Shown here in pieces: positions 22,092-34,057 of a stretch of DNA of 64,000 bases. The stretch spans positions 55,899,671-55,963,670 of the forward strand of contig JASWHV010000008.1 of assembly GCA_030760725.1 (NCBI GenBank), read 5' to 3'. The stretch comes from Neostapfia colusana (taxonomy: Eukaryota > Streptophyta > Magnoliopsida > Poales > Poaceae). Positions within the stretch are counted from its first letter, which is position 1. The number at the start of each line of letters is the position of its first letter. Below the pieces are notes generated by a model. The model saw nothing but the letters and a program-made list of their open reading frames with translations. It ran no database searches and was not told the DNA's origin. The translations under genes and the position numbers were made by a program.

Positions 22092-24334
22092 TTAGGAATC
22101 CAGTACTGAGTCACATGACATCCAGCAGGAATAACATGCGAAAGCTGATATAAAACAGCAGGTTTGAGTCAAAGTTTGAGATTTTTTGTTCTTAACTACT
22201 GACCTATGTGGTGTTACTTGTGTAGCACGAAAATCAGTAGCTCCGGAGGCAAAAACTGAAGCTCCGGAGGTAAACTTTGAATATTTCTGACTCATAACAG
22301 CAGGTTGCATGTTCTTGACATTCGGTTTAGTATGTGCAGCAAATTTTGCATGAGAGTTATAAGATCTAGCTTGCATTCTTTCCTTTTTATGTTGTTTAGC
22401 TAATCTATAACAAAAATCTATGACATGACCATCTCTACCACAATAGGTACAATGAAATTTAACTTTGTGTTCATGTCTAGATGAGCATGCAGTATGCTTA
22501 TTTGAACCCGAATGTGACAACACTCCTGCAGATTTAAAAACCACTTCTTTTTGTTTAGGAACTATTTGAATCAAACCACTTCCTAATGATTTTACAATTT
22601 TAGGTGTATGTTCCTTAGCATGAGCATGTGAATCAAAACCTAAACCAGTTTTATCATTGCAAGACTTGGAAGAATTCAGCAGCAAGTTTAGGTTCTTATT
22701 CCCATTACAAAACCGATCTAATGTCCTATGCATGTTATCAAGTTTATTTGATAGATCAAGGTAATTTTCACATGAAGTTTTTCCTTTTAATTTGCAATTG
22801 GAACAATATTTAACTTCATGAGAACGTAAAGTATTGTTCAATATAGAAATTTCTTTCATAGCATCTTGTAGTTTCTTATCAAGATCATCGCAAGTAGAAC
22901 AATGCAAATCAATTGTAGAACAACAAGCATCTTTCAAGTTTTTATCATTAAGTGCAGCAAGCTTTTTGTTCTTTTCGATTTCGAGTTCAAGTTTATCAAG
23001 TGTGGAGGTGTGTGCACTTCTTAGAGAGGACAACTGTTCATATATTAAATCACATGAGGAACAAGAATGATCACTAGGAATCAAGGATTTTAAACGATTA
23101 ATTTCAGATTCTAGTGACTCAATTTTAACAGCATTGTCCCTAAGCTTTTTGTCCTTTTTCATAACAATAATAGTGGCACGAGAAATAGCATCACACATTT
23201 CTTCACAAGTAGGACATACCTCTTCGTTGTCACTGTTGTGGTCTGCATCCTCCATACTTGATTTTGATTTGCCCGCCATGAAGCACAAGTTTGCTAGATC
23301 ATCTTCATCTTCATCACTTCCAATGTCTACATCACTCGAGCCAAGTTCTTGAAGTGCGGTGATGAAACTGTTTATCAGTTTGCGTCCTGTAAAACCCTTC
23401 TTTTTCTTGATGGTGTTGCCAAAAGAGGACTTGATGTTATTCTGCTTTTCATAATGGTTAGAAGGACCTGAAAGGTTAGGGCAATCTGTATGAAAGTGTC
23501 CTGTCTTACCACATTCAAAGTATCGTTGAGGTCCGGAGCTTCCTCTCCTTCTAGTTCTCACATTTTGCAATGCTTTTGAGAACCTAGTAGAAAGAAGTAC
23601 TAGCTCCTCCTCTGGAAACTCCTCAATCTGTTCTAGGGTTAGTGAAGACAGTAAAGCAAGTGTATTGCTAGATTATTGGCCGGAGCTAGGCATATCACGT
23701 TGTGAGACAAATGCAATAGTCTTATTTGGGTTCTTACGTGATATAATGTCAATTTCATGAGTTTTTAGCTTAGAATAAAGCACATCTAATGTAAGAGTAC
23801 TCATGACAGTGGATTCACGTATGGATGTTACTTTCATCTCCCAAATTGACATGTCTAATGCACTTAGTAATTGCCTAGCATTTTCAGCATCTGAAAAATT
23901 AACATTGACGCTACGCAAGCTGCTGAGAATTTTATTAAAGCGAGCAAAGAGGTCATCAATGGACTCACCGGGTTGCATCTCAAAGCGCATGTATTCTTTC
24001 TTGAACATATCCTTTCTTACCTCCTTGATCGTGTTGGATCCTTCGTGGTAGTCACAAAGTGCTCTCCACACATCGTACGCCGATCGGAGGTGTGCAACAC
24101 GGTCGGAGTCGCTCTGAGTTAGTCCTTGTATGATCAAGTTCCGAGCCTTGTTGTTGTTGTCGACATCTCTCACGTTTGTAGCCGTGACTTGATCGTTTGA
24201 AGGCACATTGTAAGGCTTGTACACCTTTCCCATATTGCAAAGCATTGTGCCTGGATGAAAGCTTCCATGCGTGCCTTCCAAAACTGAAAATCAATACTAC
24301 TAAACACACAAGGTTTGGCGGAGTATTTCTCCAT
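22092..24334 (-). pseudogene. Copia-A gag with CxxC ladder and two zinc knuckles
   Basis: An ATG at 24334 opens Gag, with a one-base deletion near 24245 and an in-frame TAA at 23675-23673; otherwise the frame runs to 22092, about 740 codons. The N-terminal capsid part resembles the UBN2/Copia gag domain. A first zinc knuckle at about 23540-23490 reads YFECGKTGHFHTDC, so its first Cys is Tyr. A second, CTYCGRDGHVIDFC near 22450, is complete. Between them is a long coiled coil punctuated by CPTC, CSSC, CSTC and CSNC pairs. Gag packages element RNA into particles in the cytoplasm. Confidence 0.85.
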
Positions 24335-24395
24335 GATGATTAGTCAAAACACGTGCAAACCATAAAGATTAGAGCAACCTGGCTCTGATACCAAT

Positions 24396-26096
24396 TGTAG
24401 GATCGAAGTACACGTGTAAAGCTACCAGATGGGGTGAATGGTAGATAAAAAATTTTCAGCGGAAGCAACAAAACACCCCTCAGCAGAAAATCGATCTGTT
24501 AAAGAAACCGTGTGTGCGACAAATATAAATGTGTTCAACTGTGACAAAACTAGTATAGATTGTAGATAATTAAGTCACGAAGACGTCACAACAAGAATCA
24601 TGAAAATCCGTTGAGAGAAACTCAAGTTACGATCGAAAGATCGAACAAAGGTCAGTCTGTCCTACGCGAGAAAAACAGTTCTGGAATACTGCAAAGAAAC
24701 TCGTGTAGATCAGAAACCACAAATTCAATGACCGTGCAATTTTCACAGATGATAGATAATAAAGTTGTGAAGAGAACCCAAAAAGAATCACATCAATTGG
24801 ATCTGTAAAACTCGAGTTATGATAAAACCACCGAAGCAAGGTAGTGCTGAACAGAAACTCGACGAGAAAAACTTGTCTGAAACAAGTCGGACGAACAAGG
24901 CACAAAAGTTCCTTTAGAATACAAATTTTATTTATCAAAATAGAAGAGGAACAGCCCCAAAGTCGTGCACCCACGAGCCTTGGCCTCCCTTGCTTATATA
25001 ACCAGCCCTATGGCCAACCAAATTCAAACTAGGACTCCTACTCCTACTTGGATTCAAACTGTAACTTTCCAATACTGCTCAAGACTCTTCTACACGCAGA
25101 TAGAAGCAATCTTAAGACTTCCAAACACCTTAGTAACGTCCCAAATATTACTAAAACAACTCAAATTCGTGACCCACACGAAATCCTATCATAACCAACT
25201 CAAAACTTTCCATATTTGAGTCAAACACGACTCAGCCGCAGCCTGAGTCCATAACCTAATCGGTTGAACCTTTCCGACCAATTCTTTACGTCCACATCTC
25301 TTCATCACTCCTTGGAACCATGCATCCACGTCCATGCACTCCTTGCACACGTGCAAACATCTTCCAACGACGTCAAAGATACCTTCATATGCATTGTTCT
25401 TGATTCAAACATACTGCGCAACCTCCCGATCAACTCAACCACAATTCCTCCTGAACTTGGTTGTTGAACCTCATCTCCTCCCTAAGACTAGTTCAATGGA
25501 TCCCGTCACCAGCCATGTCTTGAACTCAAGCAACACCTGCACATGAATAAACAACTAATACTTCCGAGCACAAGTCATCGACTTGACTCTCGTTAGTTCC
25601 GAAACTACAACATCTTACGTGAGCACCTCACATAAGCATGTTGTAAACCATAGCAAAATGATATCAGCCATAACCACCAAAACACACCAAAACTTAGTAA
25701 AATAATACTAAGTAAACTTTCCATAAGAGTAAAGCAAGTTCGAAACATTGCAAGTTAAAAGCAGAACCATTGCAATCAAGCTCCGAAGCTTACCAAAGCT
25801 AACCGGACCTTGAACCGGAGCTTACCAAAGGTAGTCGGACCTAGCACTGGAGCTTACTAAAGCTTAGTCGGACCTAGCACGGAACTTACCAAAGCTAGTC
25901 GGACCTACCACCGGAGCTAGGAAAAACAAGTCGGACCTAGCCAAAATAAGTCAGACCTAGACAAAGCAAGTCGGACCTTACGTCGGACCTATCGTTGGAC
26001 CTTGCAGGAGCTCGGACCTAGAGTCGGACCTTGTTAAAAAGGTGTTTTGGTAGTATTCAAAACTTTTCTCATCAAAGCCAATGTGTTCAGCACACA
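24396..26096 (-). repeat. Copia-A 5' LTR
   Basis: The low end TGTAGGATCG at 24396 is preceded by CTCTGATACCAAT (24383-24395), a minus-strand PBS. A minus-strand TATA box TTATATAAG lies at 24993-25001. 25780-26040 holds tandem repeats of about 30 bp with GTCGGACCTA and CGGAGCTTACC, the U3 end. The high boundary near 26096 is where Tekay-3 Gag similarity stops; it is an estimate. Confidence 0.65.
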
Positions 26097-26358
26097 TAGG
26101 TCTCACAAACTCTCCTAGTCGGTTGTGAGCCGGTGGTGGTGGTGGTGGTGGTGGCGGTGGTGCCGGAACGGGGTTGTTGTTGTTGGCCTGCAGCTGACCC
26201 AAGGTTTGGATCATGGTTTGCATGAGCTGATTCTGCATGGCCATCAACCGTTCCAGGTTGTTTTCACCAGCTCCGGGGTTAGCAGGAACTTCATCGTGGT
26301 CCTCCTCTTGGCTGCCACGGACGTTCCTCCCTTGGCGGCCGGCGTTTCCTCTCACCAT
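26097..26358 (-). pseudogene. Tekay-3 Gag N-terminus, truncated
   Basis: ATG at 26358 (MVRGNAGRQ...) opens about 85 codons closely matching Tekay-2 Gag. They include an acidic stretch, an Asn-rich stretch and a run of ten prolines encoded by a GGT/CCA microsatellite (26130-26160). Similarity to Tekay-2 ends just after GEFVR at about 26098, where Copia-A starts. The apparent frame continues into Copia LTR repeats to 25978, an artefact of the insertion. Confidence 0.8.
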
Positions 26359-26619
26359 ATGTGAGAGAGAGTTGAGTAGAATAGAGGTTAGAAATTTAGA
26401 TGGATCCCCCAACTATATGCATCAAGGAGGATGGACTAGACACATTAGTCTTTATGAGGACGTGAGCACATGCCGAAGCATCTCACACCTATCTATTATG
26501 TGTGGATATGGACAACGCTTGAAACGTCCCACAACTCACACTAAGCACTCAAGCACAAACAATCATCACAAAAGTTCGCACAACTCCTATTCAAGCTTAT
26601 TCAATTGCGTCCTATGTGG

Positions 26620-26953
26620 TTTTGGGGTGATACCAATTTGTGACAAATCTGTGACTTTGTCCTATGGTCAAGGTGGTTCCAATGCCAATCTATGCACTAT
26701 TCCTAGGCTTGCATCCTATGGTCAGCGTGGCTTCTAACACCAATCTGTTACTAGGCCTGCGCCCTGCGGTCAACCGTGGTAGCTTTGGTACCAATCTGTG
26801 AATTGTACAAATATGTGACCTTATCTAGGCTTGCAACCAACAGTCAACCGTGGCTCTAATACCAATCTGTGACTAGGTGTGGCAGCTCTGAACTAATCTG
26901 TGATTTCTACCTAGGCGTATGACCTACGATCAACCGTGGCTCTGATACCAATG
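26620..26953 (-). other. Leader of Tekay-3 with reiterated PBS-like units
   Basis: GATACCAAT or a one- to two-base variant recurs about six times, each followed by a CTGTGAC-like word and a GGTCAACCGTGG-like block, with a period near 45-60 bp. The copy at 26941-26952, next to the LTR, is the functional position for priming by tRNA-iMet. The others look like tandem duplications of the PBS region. Confidence 0.7.
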
Positions 26954-27231
26954 TGTGACACCCTCGGTTCTGTAGAACACAGGACCGAGGTGATGCGTAT
27001 GTGTGCCCAGGATGTTCATCACACATACACATATCCTCCACAAACTGAATTCAGAATATATTACCACGAATGAATAGGGTTCAAGTACTTTATTACATCA
27101 ATCTCTATTGCAGCGGAAGTCTCTAACTAAATCTAGCAGCGGAAGTCTTGTAAACTATTGCGGAAGCAACTAAGCAGCAGCAGCGGCTCCATCTCCTACT
27201 CCACAGGCAAGGTTGATGGTAGCTCACACGT

Positions 27232-28597
27232 CTAGTACTCCACATGGTCTTTAAAGAACTCCTCTCCTGTTGCTGATGATGTATGATAATGCAAGGGTGT
27301 GTACATGACGTACTCAGCAAGTGCGGAAAGTATGACATGTAGCTTACAACAAGGTAGGTATAAAAAGGCTCATTGCAGAAAGCAAAGTTTATTTCCCAAA
27401 ATATGATAAAAGCAGCAACTAGCTTTAAATGAATTTAATCCCAATCATATACTTAAACATCAACATACCTCCATCTTTATTCACCACTTTCCATGTCTCA
27501 TCCGGACATTTATCATTCTTAACTTTTTATGCTCACGAATACCATCTCGTATTCACTACCATCCCATCTCATATTTAATTTCGTCTCATAACCGAGACCA
27601 AAGCTCATTTTTCGACTCAACAGTCCGAAACCATTCTCATTACCAGGACTCAACAGTCCCGAAACCTTTCCTCAATGACAAAACTAAACCAAACCAAATA
27701 CCATCCGAAAAACCATCCCATCTAATCATGGAAGTTGTCCAGGCGCTTGTGACCGGAAGCGCGGCTGTCATGATAGTTTTACACTCTACAGAGGTGACAC
27801 CACTTTACCCACAAGTTTGTGATTTCGTCACCCGTCGGCGACTGCAGAACCTCCATTATACCAGTACACAACCGTCGGTGTATGGTCAAGAGATCACAAA
27901 ATATCCTTTACAAAGGGGTTATTAGATGTATGAACTCACTAAGGTTTCACCAGCAGGCTCGAATCACCATTCTCCCACCTACGGGCCCTCTCTTGTGCCA
28001 TGTAGTTCCCAGAGCAGTCCTCACTCGACTCCCATTCCCCACACCTTCCACGGTCCATAACAATCTAGTAACTTACCTAATTAGTCAGCTAAGCCACACC
28101 CATACTTGGCCTTGTGGTGGCACTGTTTTCCTGTCATGTGCTCGCATGAACCGGTCCTTAGATCTACAGCAAGTAAACCACCATCTCATTCTACCACTTC
28201 CACAAACCAAGTCTTGCCTAGATCTCCCTCCGATTCATGTTCATTATCAACATCAGTTTTATCATTTAACATAATCATATGAGTGCAGTTAGCTAGACAC
28301 AATCTATTGCTTCCCAGATCCCGTAGACTTGCGAAGCAAAAAGCAAAAACGACCATACCCGACTCATAAACTTCACTGGCGACAAAGGGTGGTTTGACAA
28401 AACTAGTAAACACCTATAAATAAGTTTCCCATCAAGTTGACTCAAGCAACAACAATTTTCACAAACAAAACAGTTTTCCAAAACATAGGATCAATATGGT
28501 CAAGGGGCACTTGCTTGTTCCTGTGGTTTCGGTTGCTCTTGGATCTCGAAGTCTTGGTTCTGAAATCCTTCGTAGATAGCTCCCTGAGCTTTTCCTT
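27232..28597 (-). CDS. Split acidic reading frame inside Tekay-3 LTR (unknown function)
   Basis: Internal exon 28597 to about 28515 follows GATTGTAAGTAG; the last exon 27266-27232 follows ATCAGCAACAG and ends TAG. The internal exon is a close copy of the Tekay-2 exon, and both exons are open. The donor reads CAAGCAAGTG, one G shorter than the Tekay-2 AAG/GCAAGTG, which would shift the joined frame. The copy may be slightly damaged. Confidence 0.35.
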
Positions 28598-29289
28598 CTA
28601 CTTACAATCACGTACATACAAGATTATAGCAATCAATATCATGCACAAACTTTTCTCAAGATGCAATGGTGCATATGGATGCTGATCCTACGGTGCTATC
28701 AGTTTTTACGTGTTCTTACATGTTTAAAAAGTTTGCATGGGGTTTTATGATGAACAGAGGTGTATGGATCAAATGTGGACGTGGCGATGATCGGCACTCA
28801 AGATAAAACCGATCAACATGTGATCTGTCCACATGAAAGAGCTTCTGTTCGAAGAGACCGAAGGAACATATGCAAAGAAAAACCGTGATGAGGTCGTAAG
28901 GCGGTAATGGAGACCTACCTTACGTTCTTCTTGGTCTCGAGGTCTTCCTCCTAGCAATACAGATCGTCGGGGCTCTTTTCCGGCGACGGCAAGCTTGTCG
29001 GCGGTCTCCGGCGACTGAACTCCGGTGAAGGGGTTTAACTCGATGAGTTAGGGGCTAGGGTCTCTAAGTCGTCGACTTGGGATTAGATGTTACGACCAAG
29101 GTTGTTGCTTCGGGTTCTATTTATAAAGGGTGAATCTTGAGTCCTATTTGAATCATTTTTGAATCTTAACAACTTATCTCTAATCGATTTGGTGCGGTAT
29201 CAATGTGGAATTCGTGTCGGTTTCCTCCCATATCGGTATTCCCACGCGTACAGAAGAAAAACCGTTTAAATCTCATCTCCTCCTCGGTG

Positions 29290-30090
29290 ATGAGCACCGT
29301 AGGTTCCACGTGTCCTGCGGAGGCCGGGCCTCTCTTTTCCACCGAGGCGGGTTCTGGTTGCCGCGTGTCAGGCGGGCAAGACCTCCCCTCTCCTCAGAGG
29401 CGAGTTCCACGTGCGCCATGTGTCCTGGCGGGTCGGGACCTCCCCTTTTTTCAAAGACGAGCTCCGCGTACGCCATGTGTCAGTGCCGAACCTCCCCTCT
29501 CTTCGGAGGTGGCTCTGAATGTGCCATGTGTCAATTCCGAACCTCCCCTCTCTTTGGAGGTGGCTCCGTGAGTGCCACGTGTCAATGTCGGACCTCCCTT
29601 AGGGCGGGACCTCTCGGAGGCGAGCTCCGAAGTCAACACGTGTCAAGTAATGTCTTCTCCTCAGAGGTGAGCTCCGAGGATGACACGTGTCCATCAGCGT
29701 CGGACCTCCCGGAGGATAGCTCCGGAGGTGACACGTGTCCAGTAGTGTCGGACCTCCCGGAGGATAGCTCCGGAGGTGACACGTGTCCAGTAGTGTCGGA
29801 CCTCTCGGAAATGAGTTCCGAGAGCGACACGTGTCCAGCGCGGCTGGACCTTTTCTTCTCCGTAGTGACCAGCTCCGGTGGCGACATGTGTCCTGTGGGG
29901 CTGGACTTCGTTTCTCCGCAGAGACAAGCCCCGGAGGCGACACGCGTCCAGCGGGTCGGACCTCGCCCCTTTCCACAGGGGCTAGCTCCGAGCCTGCCAC
30001 GTGTCTGGCGGTGCCGGACCTCTCCCCACTACTCAAGGATGAGGTCCCAACACGCCACGTGGCCAGCAGGCCGCGGGAAATGTCTACAAC
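29290..30090 (-). promoter_or_regulatory. G-box/hairpin array in Tekay-3 U3
   Basis: About 15 units with CACGTG or one-base variants next to CGGAGGT/GAGCTCC words. CACGTG cores are at about 29574, 29634, 29681, 29731, 29779, 29826, 29996 and 30055. Two adjacent units (29701-29800) are nearly identical, showing recent unit duplication. The array ends about 170 bp upstream of the TATA box at 29118-29127. Confidence 0.7.
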
Positions 30091-30218
30091 GCTCTCGGTG
30101 AATGGGAACTGGCTCTTTTTAGCTATCTTTTTTATTTCTTCTCTGTTTCCACTTATTTTAAAATGTTCTCGACATGCAATATGAATGCATGCATGATTAC
30201 GAAATTGAGGGTGTTACA

Positions 30219-32177
30219 ACACATGGCACTCTCGGAGCTCACCTCCGAAGAGAGGGGATGTACGGTACTGACATGTGGCGTACGCGGAACTCGTCTCTGG
30301 AGAGAGAGGAGGTCCTGACCCACCAGACACGTGGTGAACGCGGAGCTCACATCTGAGGAAGAGGGAGGTCCCGCCCGCCAGACGCATGGCGCATGTGGAG
30401 CTCGCCTCTGAGGGAGAGGGAGGTCCCACCCGCCAGACACGTGGCACACCCGGAGCTCGCCCCTGAGGAAAGGAGAGGCCCAGGCCCCTGCTGGACACGT
30501 GGAGCCTCCAGAGCTTATCCCTGTAGAAGGACGAGATCCTTAAGTGGTTTTTCTCCTGTACGCATGGGAATACCCGGTACTGAGGGAAACCGACACGATT
30601 TCACGCTGCTACTGCACCAAATCAATTGAAGATAAGTTGTTAAGATCCAAAAACAAAACAAATAGGACTCTTATTTGAAATCCAATCGAAGTAGGACTCT
30701 TCTTTTTCTGGTTATAAATAGAACCCGAAACACCCCCTTGGTCGTAACATATTCCCAAGCCGACAACTTAGAGGCCCTAGCCCCCAACTCGCCGAGCTAA
30801 CCCCCTTCGCCGGAGTTCAACCACCGGTGAAACCGCCGACGAGCCGCGTCACGATCGCCATCGCTGGAGGAGAACCGACGATCTGTTTTGCTGCCATTGC
30901 TAGGAGGAAGGCCCCGAAGGAAGTAAGATAGGTCTCCAGTACCACGTTACGACGTCATCGCGGTTTTCTTTGCATCTGTTTCTTTGATCCCTTCGAACAG
31001 AAGCTTTTTCATGTGGACGGATCATGTGTTGATCGGTTCTTAACGGTGGAATTGATCTAGATCTTGAGTCAAGATCATCTCCACGTCCACACTTGATCTT
31101 TACACCCTTGTTCATCGTAAAACCCCATGCAAGCCATTAAAACATGCAAGAACACGTACAAACTGATCTAATAAAAACAGCACCATAGGATTAGCATGCA
31201 TATGCACCATTGCATCTTGCGTAAGGATTGCGCATGAAGTTTGATTGCTGTAATTTTTTTATGTGCGTGATCGTAAGTAGGACAAGCTCTGGGAGCTATC
31301 TACGAAGGACTACAGAACCACGGGATAGGGGAAGCTGAATTAAAACATGGTTAGCTACTGCACTCATATGAATAATGATAATGAGAACTTGATGATGTTA
31401 ATGAGCATGGAATCAGGGGGGATCTAGGCAAGCTTGATTCATGGATGTTGCTAAATGAGATGGTGGTTTACTTGCCGTAGATCTAAGGACCAGTTCATGC
31501 CAGCACATGCCAGGATGACAATGCCACCACAAGGCCAAATATGGGTGCGGCTTAGCTGACTAATTAGGTAAGTTGCTAGATTGTTATGGACCGTGGAAGG
31601 CGTGGGGAATGGGAGTCGAGAGAGGACTGCCCTGGGAACTGCATGGCACAAGAGGGGGCCCGTAGGTGGGAGAATGGTGATTCTAGCCTGCTGGTGAAAC
31701 TTTAGTGAGTCCATACATCTAGCCCCTTTGTAAAGGCTATTTTGTGATCTCTTGGCCATACACCGACGGTGGTGTACTGGTATAATGGAGGTTCTGTAAA
31801 CGCCGACGGGTGACGAAATCACGAACTTGTGGGTAAAGTGGTGCCACCTCTGCAGAGTGTAAAACTATCATGATAGTCGTGCTTACGGTCACAAGCGCCT
31901 GGCCAACTCACATGATTAGATGGGATGGTTATTGGGATGGTCATGGGTTTGGTTATTGGTTTGGTTATTGGGATGTCATTGGTTTGGTTATAGTTTGGTC
32001 TTTGGTTTTGGTTTTGATTTTCGGGACTGTTGAGTCTTGGTAATGATAATGGTTTCGTGACTGTAGAGTCATGACAATGGTTCGGATATATGATCATGAG
32101 ATGGATGTGATCATGAGGAGTTTATTATGAGCATGAGAAAAAGTTGAGAAAGATAAATGTCTGGATGAGACATGAAA
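30219..32177 (+). repeat. LTR-6, left part (older Tekay-2-family LTR)
   Basis: Starts mid-array (second half of the G-box array, 30224-30540) because Tekay-3 inserted there. It then carries the TATA box (TATAAATA, 30713-30720), the leader, and a shortened copy of the acidic internal exon near 31280. It ends at CATGAAA where Tekay-2 begins. It resumes at 53738. Confidence 0.85.
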
Positions 32178-32334
32178 TGTGACACCCTCAATTTCATATT
32201 CATGCATGCATACATAATTCGTATAGAGAAACATTTTTAAAAGAAGTGGAAATAGAGAAAGGATAAAAAAGATAGCCAAAAAGAGCCAATTCAGTTCACC
32301 GAGGAGCGCCCTAGACACTTCCCGCGGCCGCTGG

Positions 32335-33330
32335 CCACGTGGCGCCTTCGGAGCTCATCCCTGCGAAAGGGGTGAGGTCCGGCACAAACTAGCTTCGTGG
32401 CAGGCTCAGAGCTTGCCTCTGCGGAAGGGGCGAGGTCTGACCCCATGGGACACGTGTTGTCCCCGGAGCTAGTCTCTGCGGAGAAGCGAGATCCAGTTAC
32501 GTGGGACACATGTTGCCTTCGGAGCTAGTCACTGCGGAGAAGCGAGGCCCAGAACCGCGGGACACGTGTCGCTCTCGGAGCTCGCCTCCGGGAGGTCCGA
32601 CCCACGGGACACGTATCGCTCCCGAAGCTCGCCTCCGAGAGGTCCGGCCCTGTTGGACACGTGTCACCCTCGGAGCCCACCTCCAAGAGGTCCGACACTG
32701 TTTGACGCGTGTCGCTCTCGGAGCTCACCTCCGAGGAGAAGGTCCCGATGGACACGTGTCATCCTCGGAGCTCACCTCCGAGGAGAAGGCGCTACTGGAC
32801 ACGTGTCATCCTCGGAGCTCACCTCCGAGGAGAAGAGAAGTCTGACACTGATAGACACGTGTCGACCTCGGAGCTCATCTCTGAGGAAAAGGGAGGTCTG
32901 ACGTAGTTGGACACGTGTCGACATTGGAGCTCATCTCTGAGTAGAAAGGAGATCCGACTCTACTAGGACACGTGGCACTCACGGAGCCCACCTCCGAAGA
33001 GAGGGGAAGTCTGGCACTCACACGTGGCACACTCGGAGCCCACCGCTGAAGAGAGGGGAGGTCCGACACTGACACGTGGCTTATGTGGAGCTCGTCTCTG
33101 GAGAGAGGGAGGTCCCGACCCACCAGACATGTGGCGCACGCGGAGCTCGCCTCTGAAGGAGAGGGAGGTCCCGCCCGCCAGACGCGTGGCGCACGCGGAG
33201 CTCGCCTCTGAGGAAGAGGGAGGTCCCGCCCGCCTAACACGCGGCACAACCAGAGCTCGTCCTTAGGAAAAGGGAGGCCCAGGCCCCCGCTGGACACGTG
33301 GAGCCTCCAGAGCTTATCCCTGCGGAAGGA
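32335..33330 (+). promoter_or_regulatory. G-box/hairpin array in Tekay-2 U3 (5' LTR)
   Basis: About 19 units of 46-57 bp. The typical unit has GGACACGTGTC, then CTCGGAGCTCACCTCCGAG (a 7-bp stem with a 5-nt loop), then a purine-rich stretch and GGTCCGAC. Distal units use CACGTGTC; units nearer the TATA box drift to CACGTGGC. The array ends about 180 bp upstream of the TATA box. It resembles a reiterated ABRE/G-box enhancer; a response to bZIP factors is inference. Confidence 0.75.
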
Positions 33331-34057
33331 CGAGATCCTTAAGCGGTTTTTCTTTTGTACGCGCGGGAATACCCGGTACTGAGGGAAACCGACACGATTT
33401 CACGCTGCTACCGCACAAAATGTACTGAAGATAAGTTGTTAAGATTCAAAAACAGATCAAATAGGACTCTTATTTAAAATCCATTCGGAATAGGACTCTT
33501 CTTTTTCTGGTTATAAATAGAACCCAAAACAACCCCTTGGTCGTAACATCTTTTCCCAAGCCGACAACTTAGCGGCCCTAGCCCCCAAGTCGCCGAGCTA
33601 AAACCCTTCGCCATAGTTCAGTCACCGGAGAACCACCGACGAGCCCCAACACGATCGCCGTAGGAGGGCCAATGATCTGTTTTGCTGCCATTGCTAGGAG
33701 GAAGGCCCTGAAGGAAGTAAGGTAGGTCTCCATTACCACCTTACAACGACATCGCAGTTTTATTTGCTTCTGTTTCATCGATCCCTTCGAACAGAAGCTT
33801 TTTCGTGTTGACAGGTCACGTAAAGATCGGTTCATAACGGCGGGATTGATCTAGATCTTGAGTCAAGATCATCTCCACGTCCACACTTGATCCTTACATC
33901 TTTGTTCATCGTAAAACCCCATGCAAGAACACGTACAAACTGATCTAATAAAAACAGCACTATAGGATTAGCATCCATATGCACCATTGCATCTTGAGTA
34001 AGGATTGTGCATGATGTTTGATTGCTGTAAATTTTGTATGTGCGTGATCGTAAGTAG

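Larger units (their letters stand above)
18855..26096 (-). mobile_element. Copia-A: decayed Copia element with long Gag, 3' LTR missing
   Basis: Minus-strand order is LTR (26096-24396), PBS, gag, protease, integrase, RT, RNase H. The long coiled-coil Gag and Copia pol order suggest a Sirevirus/Maximus relative. The pol has at least six frame breaks or stops, more than the 38-50 kb Sirevirus, so it is old. It interrupts the Gag of Tekay-3. Confidence 0.8.
26097..30218 (-). mobile_element. Tekay-3: minus-strand chromovirus, only 5' LTR, leader and gag start
   Basis: LTR 30218-26954, leader with reiterated PBS, and gag start to about 26100, where Copia-A is inserted. No more of its coding region is in the window. 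It is the same family as Tekay-2, with matching LTR array, TATA region and Gag N-terminus. At 30219 it abuts mid-array sequence of LTR-6, so it inserted into that array. Confidence 0.82.
26954..30218 (-). repeat. Tekay-3 5' LTR (3265 bp)
   Basis: Runs from GTGTTACA at 30218 to TGTGACACC at 26954, with TG/CA ends on the minus strand. In transcription order it holds the G-box array (30090-29290), the TATA box (TTTATAAATA, 29118-29127), a leader exon ending at an AAG/GTAGGT splice site (about 28913), the acidic frame exons (28597-28515, 27266-27232), and the PBS after 26954. Confidence 0.88.

Noticed and set aside
27728..28274. Frames with TSIIPVHNRR and RITILPPTGPL-like peptides repeated at 31451 and 34436
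   Set aside because: They are the same LTR segment in several Tekay-2-family copies, with differing start and stop positions. No splice or start evidence supports coding.
29205..30101. A 298-codon plus-strand reading frame
   Set aside because: It is a translation of the G-box array. Similar frames appear on both strands and in all arrays because the unit length is often near a multiple of three; no start context or domain is present.
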